Shown in pieces: positions 55,227 to 64,000 of a DNA stretch of 64,000 nt. Source of the DNA: Blastocladiella emersonii ATCC 22665 (taxonomy: Eukaryota; Blastocladiomycota; Blastocladiomycetes; Blastocladiales; Blastocladiaceae). A model generated the notes under the pieces. It made no database searches. It was given only the letters and a program-made list of their open reading frames with translations, and was not told where the DNA came from. The stretch spans positions 1,302,001 through 1,366,000 of the forward strand of contig JANHCV010000010.1 in assembly GCA_025594325.1 (NCBI GenBank), given 5' to 3'. Numbering within the stretch: position 1 is the stretch's first letter; the number at the start of each line of letters is the position of its first letter. The position numbers and the translations under genes are program-made.

Positions 55227-57265
55227 TCGTGGACCTCACGCCGAGCAACTCTTCCTTGCACTTTACCCTCGATATTGGCCTCCCCGACGTCCTCTCGACG
55301 TCCTCTCGACGGTTTTTCACTGGCGAGGCGCTGTTCGGTGGCCTCGCACCACCGGAGCGGCGCTGTGCGACTGTTGAACTAACGTCCAAGCGGCCGTTCT
55401 CGATCTCCGGCCAGTGGCGGTAACTTTGGGCAGGCCCGGCCTCACCGTTCGAGCACTTCCTCATGTCGACCCGAACTAGCCCTCAACGCCGTGCGTGACG
55501 GCTCAGCCTTGCGCCGAGCCGCATCACCGGGGTTTTTTGAGCAAGACTTGTTATGTAGGGCAGGCTCGTCTCCTGCGAGACCGGCGTTCGTTCCTCTCAT
55601 CAAACTCGCGGATCGACGGCACCGGCGTGCTGGCTGCACGTGTGGCGGTCTCCCTGCTTGCGAAAAAAAAATGTCTCCAAACGCACACGTGATTTTCAGG
55701 TGAGCAAAGACGCGTCTCCCACTCTTCTGCGACACATTTTTGCGCGCGCTTCGGAGCGCGAGAGCGTTCCGCCGGAAGCGGTGCTCGGGCACCCAGCGAA
55801 CGAGGCACACTTGGCGCAACGGATCCTTCATAATCGCGGGGCGGGCGCGTGCAGCGCCGGCCGCGCTCGCCCCGCCTCCCCGGCCCGGCCCGCGTACAAA
55901 TCGCGCGCCCCGGTCCCGTCCCCGCTCTCTCGCTCTTCAGAACCCCGCAAGCCTTCCCTCACTACACTGCTCACTCATCCGCTCCCGCCCCATGCAACCC
56001 GATCCCAAGTGTACGACGACGGCACTTCTTCTCGCGCATCTGCCGCCTGTCGCGGTCGCTCCGATCCACATCCCCACCCCATGCAACACACACACCTCGC
56101 TGCTCGCCGATCCACTGCGCCGCGGGCTGCCGTTGTTGGTAGTAAGGAGTGTCGCCGACCCGGGGGCGGGCGGCTGACTTCCCCAACCCTTCGCTGAAGA
56201 GACGTTTGGTCTCGTTGCAGTCTGCTGGCCCGATGTTGCTACCGCTCCGGCCGCGCGTGCTCTGTTGCGCGCGCGGGCAGTGCCCTTCGGTGGAGATGTG
56301 TGTGCAGCGCCTCGAGGCGTTCGTGACCAACTGCGCCTGGACTCGTACCTGAACTGGGGTGTCCGGGTTCTCGCTGTCAGTTGCGGTTCCGCGCATCGAC
56401 GTGCACGCAGTTTTGTTGTGGGCGGCTGGACCATACGCGACCAGTCTCCGGTGCCTCGGCCCGCTTCCCCGCCGTGCTCATGATACACGCGCGTAAGCGG
56501 TTCGGGACTTGGCGCCAGGACGGTGCGGAGGTCGATGCGGGCGTTTGGTGGGTGATGGTCGTCGAGCGCCGCGGCGCGTGCGCGGTGCGTGGACAGGAGG
56601 GTGTCGTTAGCCGTCATCGCTCGCTCGCCGTGTGGGGTTCCGCGGCGAGTGATGGGGTCGGGTCATTTTTTGGATCAACGCTTGCGTTGCTACTTTATAT
56701 GTGTCGCTCGGTCTTCCTCTCTCACCAACAAGTCTCTCGGAATGATACGAACTGGATCGCGGTCCCGAGTCTCCCTGACCAGGGCCGCCACCTCTGCGTC
56801 TCGATGGCCATCGCGAGGCCGGGCCACGCCCCGTAGCCCTCGAACCCATTTCTTTCACGTTCGTTCTCGCTTTCACTCACGAGTTTCCTAGGCCTCGCAC
56901 GGCTCGCACTCTTATTGCGGCACGACGTGGCTGTGCGACGGCTCGAACGGCGACTTGCCGCGCGAGACGCGAGCATCACCTGATGGAGGCGCGCGGTGCC
57001 TCGCCCGGTGCGCTGCCGGCCTGGCTGCCGGCCGTGGTGCCTCTTCCCTCCTATCACACACCCTCCTCGCGGCTTCCTTAACAAATCTCGAATTCTCACT
57101 CCCTGCAATGAACTGCTACTTGGCCAAGGACCTAGAACGCCGTTGATCTGACGCGGCGGGCGCCACCAACGGGCTGACACCCCATGAGCCTGCGCCTGCT
57201 CCCGGCTCTTCGACGGCTGCGCTGTAATTGGACCTTCGCAGCTTGATCGAGTCCCACGTCATGTC
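55227..57265. other. Gene-poor interval with a promoter-like patch
   Basis: No gene is supported. A patch at about 55890-56000 resembles a promoter (TACAAAT in GC-rich sequence followed by a pyrimidine tract and CACT-rich leader), leading to a 61-codon frame from 55992 without recognisable motifs. Other frames are short and unlike known families. Confidence 0.35.
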
Positions 57266-57514
57266 GTGTTTTATACACGTGTCGCACCTGATGCTCTGTT
57301 GTTCGCGGATGGTGCTGTCGATTCCCCACTTAGTCGCGGGTTCGCGATCATTCACACCTCCAGAACACAGCTCAAGGAGCTTCATGATCGGCAAGCTTTC
57401 TTTTCGAATTTTTTTGGACACTCAAGCGTCTTCCGCGACGCAATGATTGCCGAGTTACATTTGAAGCTGGCGCGAGGCCGAAATGATCTTGTGCCAGCAA
57501 TCGCGACACGATGA
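57266..57514 (+). mobile_element. Possible RNase H-like retroelement fragment
   Basis: The plus-strand frame reads LLFADGAVDSPLSRGFAII, then FFGHSSVFRDAMIAELHLKL, in the order of an RNase H domain's first strand (ADG near the first catalytic Asp) and its Glu helix (AEL). The frame closes soon after, and the remaining motifs are not found. The match is short and weak; a chance or unrelated frame is possible. Confidence 0.3.
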
Positions 57515-58180
57515 ACAAGGACGACCACTCGCTAGCTCGCAACACGCACGCTGAATGCGGCGAAAGGATTGTGCCTTCCTCGCGACACTTGGCCTTACGG
57601 CCCCGCCCACAGGATGTCCGAGTTAACTGGGTCGACCTGCGTGAGTATGGGTGACGCTGCGAGTCAAACTTTTCCGACTGCAAGCACAAATGACGCTCAA
57701 TAACGAGTACTGAGTCGCGAGGTTGCGCAACCTGTGGGCCCAAGCAGGACGACGAATTGGACTTCCGCCGCGCACGATATCTCCGCCCTATTTCGTTCAC
57801 TCAAGTTTGCGGGCCATGTCCTTGGTCTCAAATTCCGAATGCCTCAACCCGGCCTCCGTCGACCCGCCCGCACCACGCTGCTGGGCCGCGCTCGCTCGAG
57901 CGCCGTGACAAGTCCGCGTCGCTCGCGCGGGTGTGGCCCTCAAGACGATCGATTGCATCGCAGCGTGGAGCGGGATGTCGTCGTCGGATTCGCGTACACG
58001 ACGGTGGCCGCCATCGGCGTGCTGGGCAGCGGTTTGTGATCGGCGCGTTGACGCGTGCATGTATAGAATTGCGTTCATCTGACTGCCTGATCTACTTCTG
58101 AGGAGCTTCGTGGTGGTGTCCAAGCTGGGTGGCAATCGCCTTTGCCGAGGGAGAACAAAAGTTCATCGCGGCGCCGCCAA

Positions 58181-58198
58181 CGCGGTCAGCTGACCGCG
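58181..58198. promoter_or_regulatory. Perfect 18-bp palindrome upstream of a promoter-like site
   Basis: CGCGGTCAGCTGACCGCG is its own reverse complement. About 95 nt downstream lies TACATAAA (58294-58301) followed by a pyrimidine-rich leader, so this could be a dimeric transcription-factor site in a promoter. No intact gene follows; the LRR-like remnant further right may be its former target. Confidence 0.4.
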
Positions 58199-58799
58199 GG
58201 TGACCTCAGTCGCAAAAATTGTCTCACGAGTTGCTGCGCCACACTGCCTCCGGCCCCCCGCCCCGCCCGCTGCCCCGCTGCTGCCGGCGGGAGTACATAA
58301 ACCCTCGAGCCCTCGCCCTCCCAGCTTGTTCACCATCGACTTTACTCTTAGGATCTTGTATCTAGGAGATATCTACCTTGTGTTCCTCACACAAGACACC
58401 ATACGAACGCTGGAAGACGATGCATGGATTCGGCTCCGAAAAGGGAGGCGGGCACGTTGTGGGCGCCTTCGTGCGCCCGCCGAGCCATCGAGGATCTTGG
58501 CCGCCCTCCCATTCCTTGGGCGTGCCGTGGAGCCGAATCGTTCTGACAGCGCTTACGTTGCTACTTTGGCCCTGAACTCGTCACCGTTGAGTGACTGTGT
58601 TGCTACTTTGGCCCGAACTGACCATGCATGCATGCTCGCACTGCTGTGCAGTCGACGCTTCCGCCCAGCGAGTACTGCACACGAGTTCCAAGGTCCCATC
58701 TCGCCCACTCATTGCCGGCGTTTCCGTCACTGAACGCTAGTATGCGTTTTCGGCACCTCCGGTGATATCTGAGAAGCTCGTGTTACCTCACCCCGGATC

Positions 58800-59440
58800 A
58801 CTGCATGCAGCGTGTGGAAGCGCGAGCCGAGCGAGGAGGATTCACCGCGATCGCGTTGAAGATGGTCGGCCACGAAGCCGAGCTTACCCTCAACTATTTC
58901 ATGCCCGAAGCTGCCCTTCGGAGATGGTTGACTGCAACTGGTCCGCGACGCGTCCTACGGATCAGCGCGAGGATCAGCCAGCCTGACCCGCTTTCTGCGC
59001 CTTGCTCGATCAGGGAAGCCAGCGAGCTGAACGGTCGCAAGTCTGAGCGTACGTGTCTCGGACGGAGTGTCCAACCGAATACTCGAAGTGAGCCAGAATT
59101 GTTGCGTTCAGGAGCACCGGGAACGTTGATCAGGCCGTTTCCAGGGCCGCGAGACATTCAACCTTTCAGTCAAGCACTGCGTGATTCCAACCCTGAAGAG
59201 CAACAGCATCAAGTGCGGCTCGCTCCTTGAGATTGTTGAAGCAACACGTCATTCAGGCCAGCAAGGCGCGAGCGGACCAACCACCAAGGAGCCCCGTGGA
59301 ACGTTCGACGCTTTGAGACGCAGACCCTCGGAACTGAAGCCCTAGCAAGCAACTTGCACCAAGTGGCGGCCGAGTTCGGGATCCTCGAGTTACACGATGC
59401 GAGACGCGTTCGAGAATCAGGTGACCGCACGCGCGCGTCT
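58800..59440 (+). pseudogene. Decayed LRR-like sequence
   Basis: Plus-strand frames contain scattered repeat-like strings: EAELTLNYFMPEAALRRWL, then LGTEALASNLHQ and AEFGILELHDARRVRESG. The last two have the spacing of the ribonuclease-inhibitor-type LRRs of the gene at 36-37.8 kb (compare IGAESLAAEF and LEHLNLRM). Stops and frame changes intervene and no start or splice structure is visible. The reading is tentative. Confidence 0.35.
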
Positions 59441-59670
59441 CACGACGCGTCTCAAGCGTTTGGAGATTTTCGGCGCGACGCGTCGTGGGCGCAGCCTCTC
59501 CCGGCCGCTCCGCCGCTCCGCCGCGCGCGCTCTCCTCGCGAAAACCCCACCTGCCGCTCCGGGAGCGAGTCGCCTGCAACTCGCAGAACATGCATCTTAC
59601 TTCACACGACGAGAAATAGCACTTCGCGCAACCGCCTCACGAACCACCACCCTACGCCCCCATCTCTTCG

Positions 59671-62600
59671 ATGCCCGTGCGACTCGAGCAACCGCCACCC
59701 GGGACGCACCCGGGGTCGAGCGGGAAACCCGGGGCCGCCGGCGTGCCGCACGTCGAGTTCAGGACGACCGATGGACCGCCCGCCGCGCCGTCCGCGGCGT
59801 CGATCGAGGCGCGCCACCAGGCCCTCATGCAGGCCGCGTGGCAGCGCACCATGACGCGGATGCCGTCGCGGCTACCCGCGGCAACACCCGCGGGACCCGA
59901 CTCGTGGGTGCCTGACGTGGACACGCTGCTCGACTCGCTGCTCGCCGTGTACCACGACGTCAAGGCGGTCGCTGGCGAGAACGTCAACTTTGCGCGGTTT
60001 GCCAAGCAGTGTACGTTCGGCGTTCGTGATCCGTTGCCGAGGAGTGTTCTCACTGCTCTGCCCTCCATAGTCGAGCCCGTGGCCCAGTACCTCGACGGCG
60101 TCCGGATCAACGCCGCCGACTTTGAGGTCGTCCAGAAGCTGGCCTCTGGAGCCTTCGGGATGGTACGGATATCGGTCACCGACCTCTGTTCGAGGCGCTA
60201 ACAAAGCCGCTCGCATAGGTGTCGCTGGTTCGTGGTCGCCATGACGGCAAGCTGTACGCGCTCAAGGCCCTGCGCAAGTCGACCGTGGTCAAGCAAGAGG
60301 TACAGCCGACTCTCACGCGCGCTCCACACGGTCCTCTCTAACAACTCGCGTGATCGTAGAACGTCTTCTTCATGGAGGAGCGCGACGTCATGGCTTTCAC
60401 CGACTCGTCGTGGATCACGACGCTGTACGCGGCGTTCCAGGACGAGCAGCACCTGTACCTGGTCATGGAGTACCTTCCGGGCGGCGACCTGATCTCGCTG
60501 CTCGAGTCGCGCGACAACACGTCGCTGACCGAGTCCGAGGCGCGCTTCTACATGGCCGAGTTGGTCGTCGCCGTGGCCGAGCTACACGCGCGGTCGTTTG
60601 CGCACCGCGACCTCAAACCGCACAACATCCTGATCGACCGCGACGGCCACATTAAGCTCGCCGACTTTGGGTCGTGCATCCAGGTCGGCCCCGACAAGCG
60701 CATCCGGTCGCAGGTCTCGGTCGGCACGCCCGACTACATCTCGCCCGAGGTGCTGTCGGCGCAGGAGGGCCGCGGCACCACGTACGGCGTCGAGTGCGAC
60801 TGGTGGGCCGTCGGCGTCGTCCTGTACGAGATCCTGTGCGGCGACCCGCCCTTCTACGCCGAGTCGCTCTCCGAGACCTACGCCAACATCCAGCAGCACA
60901 AGGGCGACCTCGAGTTTGACGACGAGCTCGGGCTGTCGGACGAGGTCAAGGACCTCATGAACCGGTACGGCCCATCGGCTCGGCACTCCGTCAACGTAAT
61001 CGTGACTCTCACTGTTCGTCCCATAGGCTCCTCTCGCGCTTCGAGTCCCGCCTGGGCCGCAACGGCGTGGCCGAGATCCAGCAGCACCCGTGGTTCGCGG
61101 GCATCGACTGGTCGAACCTGCGCGGGATGCCGCCACCGTTCATCCCGGAGCTCGAGTCGGAGACCGACACGCGCTATTTCCCGCAGGACGACGACGATGA
61201 CGACCACCCGCCTGGCCGCCCGTCAACGGCGCCGCAGCGCGGGTTCGCCGGCGCTCACCTCCCGTTCGTCGGGTACACGTACCTCCGCACAGCCGGCACG
61301 GGGGCCGGTGCGGCACCGCCCGAGGTCCCGCAGGCTGCAGTTCGCGCAGCCCCGGCTGCTGCACCGGTGGTCGCTGCACCGGCACCGGCGGCGACCATGA
61401 CCCAGACCCGTTCCCGGTCCAGCACCCTGTCGCGCGGCATCGACACGTCGGCGCTGCGCGAGCTCGAGTCGCAGCTCGCCTCGGCAACCGCTGCCGCAGC
61501 CGATGCCGCGTCCCGCGCATCGCAGCTCGCGCTCGACCTGGCCACTGCACGGGCCGACGCAGCCGACGCCCGGTCGCTCGTCGAAACCGTGCGCACCGAG
61601 TCGACCGCCGCGCTCGAGTCGGCGCAGCGCGACGTCCAGCAGCTGCGCGCCCGCGCCGAAGCCGCCGAACGGCACGCGGGGCAGCTGACGGCCGACCTCG
61701 CGGCAGCGCGCACGGCATCCGCGCGGGCCGAGGACGACGTAGCAGCGCTCCGCGCGCAGCTCAAGCGGTCGCACCTGGACCTGATCGCGTCGCAGGGCGC
61801 GGCGTCGTCGGCGCGGTCCGAGCTCGCCGACGTGCAGCGGCAGCTCGACGCGGCGGTCGCCGCGCGCGAGCGCGATGCCGCGCGCCACGCGTCGGAGCTC
61901 CACCACGCGAGCGAGGCGGCGGCGGCGCAGAAGGCTGAGGTAGCGTCGCTCATCAAGGCGGCGACCAAGCTCGAGATCGAGCTGCGGTCCGTCCAGCGCG
62001 AGACCCAGGCGCACGAGATGGAAGCCAACTCGGTGATGCGGTCGGTCCAGGAGGATCTGGTCGCGGCGCGCAGCGAGCTCGCGAGCGAGCGCGAGAAGGC
62101 GGCGGCGATGGCGGCCGAGATCGCGACGCGCCGGTCGCGCGAGGCCGAGCTCGATGCGGCCGTCGCTGACTGGGCGCACCGGTGTGCTGACGCGACGGCG
62201 GCGGCGGACGACGCGCGGCGCCAGCTCGCCGAGGCCCGCGCACGGGAGGAGGACCGTGTGGCAGCGCTGTCGGCGGCCGAGGCCAATGCGGCCGACCTGC
62301 AGCGTGCCCTCCGCGACCGCGACGCACACGTTTCCCTGCTCGGCGCTGCCGTCAACCGGCACGAAAGCACGGCCGTGTCTTCGGCCGCCGCCATCGAGGC
62401 GCTGCGCGGCGAGCTCGCCGCGGTGCGGGCAGCCAAGACGCAGGAGCGCACTGCGTCCGAGCGGCGACTCGCCGAGGACCTCGCCCTCGCGCGCGAGAAG
62501 ACGCGGCTGCAGGCCGAGGACATTGACCGGCTCACGGGCCGGATCAAGATGCACGAGGAGACCATCTTCAAGCTGCAGGAGCGTCTGGTGGCGCTCGACA

Positions 62601-64000
62601 CGGCGGGCATGGGCGTGAGCTCGACGAGCGTGACGGGCAACGGCGCCGACAAGCCGGGCAAGCGGCTCAAGACCGAGCACCGCGACCTGCAGCAGCGGTT
62701 CGCCGAGACCCAGGCGCGGCTCACCGACACGGAGAAGGAGCTGCAGGAGGCGCGCGCCGCGCTGGTCCAGGCCCAGGCCATGTCGTCCAAGACGTCGCTC
62801 ATGACCACGACCTCGGGCGCATCCGCCGTCATCGCCGAGAGCCCCAACGAGGACCCGAACGCGTCTTCGGCCGGCGGCGGCGTCCGTAATCGCCTGCTCA
62901 CGCGCCGCGGAACGCTCCTGTCTAAGATGAAGCGCGAGCTCAAGAAGTCGCCCACGTCCAACGGGGTCGGCGCGGGGCTCTCGTCCTCGACGTCGCCCGG
63001 CAGCGTGGGGACCGGGTCCGCCGTGTCGTCGCCGTTCCCGAGTAGTCTCGGCGGCGCAGGGACCCCGCTCGGATCGCCGTACGGGTTCGGCACGTCGTCG
63101 TCGAGCGGCGGCGGCGAGGGCCACGCGGGGCTCCGCGGGTGGCTCAAGATCCCGAAAAAGGACGGGTTCCTGCGCCACGGGTGGAAGTGGAAGTACTTTG
63201 TCGTCCGTGACTACGTGCTGTACATGTGGGACAAGGAGCGCGAGGTCGACAGCCACGAGGGCGCGCTCGTCGTCGACTTGCGGTACGTTATCATGCGACT
63301 CTTCTCCTAGCGGCTCGAGACTGACTCATGTGCCGTGCTCGTGTAGCATCGACCTGTTCGCGGTCATGTGCGTCAACCCGCACGACCTGTACCACGTCAC
63401 GACCAAGGAGATCCCGTGCATCTTCAAGATCCAGGCGCTCACGAGCCCGTCAACTCCGGGCAGCGCGACGCTCGCCAACCAGATGGCGGCGACCTCGATG
63501 CCGTCGCTCAGCATGTCGGGCGGCCGCGGCAGCGCCACGCTCGCGCAGCTGCACCACCAGAGCAACAACAACCTGCTCGCCGGCTCCACGTCGCCCGGCC
63601 CCGTCGTCGTGACGGCCGACGACGCGACCTCGGTCACCTCGACGGGCACCAACAACCACAACGGCCCCGCCGCGGCGGCTGCAGCGGCCGCGGCCATGAT
63701 CGAGGCGCTCGAATCGCGCATCAAACAGCACCGCGACAAGCTCGAGGTCGAGACCAAGATGCTCGCCGCGGCCGACCGCCTGGTCCTCGTGTCCAAGGGC
63801 GCCGCGCGCATGACGGCCACGCAGCAGTACCAGCAGACACGCGACCGCATCGAGATCCTGGAGACCGAGCTGGCCGCCCTGACGCGGCAACATGAGGTCG
63901 CCGTGACGGCTGCGGCCGCTGCCGCCGCTGCGGCGCAGGAGCCACCAAGGCCGCCGTCGCCGTCGGAGCCCTCGTCCGTCTCGGCCAGCGTGTCGGAGGC
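59671..64000 (+). CDS. ROCK/MRCK-like AGC kinase with coiled coil and PH domain (3' end outside window)
   Basis: Exons are 59671-60010, 60071-60162, 60219-60299, 60360-60964, 61027-63282 and 63347 to beyond the window; introns are 56-64 nt and keep the frame. A kinase domain spans about residues 133-400: LASGAFGM (first Gly of the loop is Ala), [18 protein letters not shown] (about 253), [21 protein letters not shown] and [21 protein letters not shown] long heptad-rich coiled coil (about 510-960) follows, then a PH domain with [20 protein letters not shown] and [10 protein letters not shown], which matches the first half of the ROCK/MRCK PH domain. In ROCK that domain is split by a C1 domain; here a long Ser/Thr/Ala-rich insertion follows instead, as far as visible. 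Such kinases control actomyosin under Rho or Cdc42. Confidence 0.9.

Noticed and set aside
1-64000. CRISPR arrays, operons or other prokaryotic systems
   Set aside because: No regular repeat-spacer arrays occur; genes are spliced and eukaryotic.

Overview
This is a GC-rich eukaryotic nuclear window. Coding exons carry strong third-position G/C bias, so long shadow ORFs appear on the opposite strand. Genes are broken by short GT-AG introns, mostly 56-130 nt, and promoters are compact. The gene set points to a zoosporic (early-diverging) fungus, most plausibly Blastocladiomycota or a chytrid. It combines an animal-type Na,K-ATPase-like pump (known from Blastocladiella, absent from most Dikarya), a ROCK/MRCK-type kinase with a PH domain, an Arp2/3 subunit, a front-end fatty-acid desaturase, heme oxygenase and a DUF4470 protein. 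This placement is inference; no rRNA or marker gene is present.

Layout. 1-2.5 kb: the 3' part of a mitochondrial aspartate/glutamate carrier, then a tail-anchored heme oxygenase. 3.5-17.8 kb: six paralogous BTB-domain genes, all on the minus strand, interrupted by a decayed RNase H retroelement fragment (5.3-5.8 kb) and the Na,K-ATPase-like gene (7.4-10.7 kb). Two BTB copies look intact; four carry frameshifts, an in-frame stop or a lost start. A degenerate repeat of about 115-125 bp lies beside two of them. 17.9-22.8 kb: an RNF126-like RING E3, then an ADP/ATP carrier and an ABCG transporter, both damaged (in-frame TAG; 17-nt deletion of Walker B plus in-frame TAA). 24.1-35.3 kb: a dense block of well-preserved housekeeping genes: proteasome RPN2 and ribosome-biogenesis NOC1/MAK21 (divergent pair), a FRAY/OSR1-type kinase, ARPC4 and an NDUFA4-like subunit.

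36-50.9 kb: an LRR protein, a cytochrome b5-fused desaturase, a CTR copper transporter, an intact and a truncated copy of an ankyrin-like family on either side of a DUF4470 gene, a retroelement 3'-end remnant, and a PRL-type phosphatase. 50.9-59.7 kb is gene-poor: decayed LRR-like and RNase H-like fragments, a perfect 18-bp palindrome and a hairpin. 59.7-64 kb: the 5' and central part of a ROCK/MRCK-like kinase that runs off the window.

The genes do not form one pathway. The conserved genes form an ordinary housekeeping neighbourhood. The accessory part is made of lineage-specific repeat-protein families (BTB, LRR, ankyrin-like) undergoing duplication and decay, accompanied by non-LTR retroelement debris. 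The most distinctive feature is the BTB array, whose members share a 4-5-codon first exon and a partly conserved first intron. I found no convincing evidence of a wholly new system.
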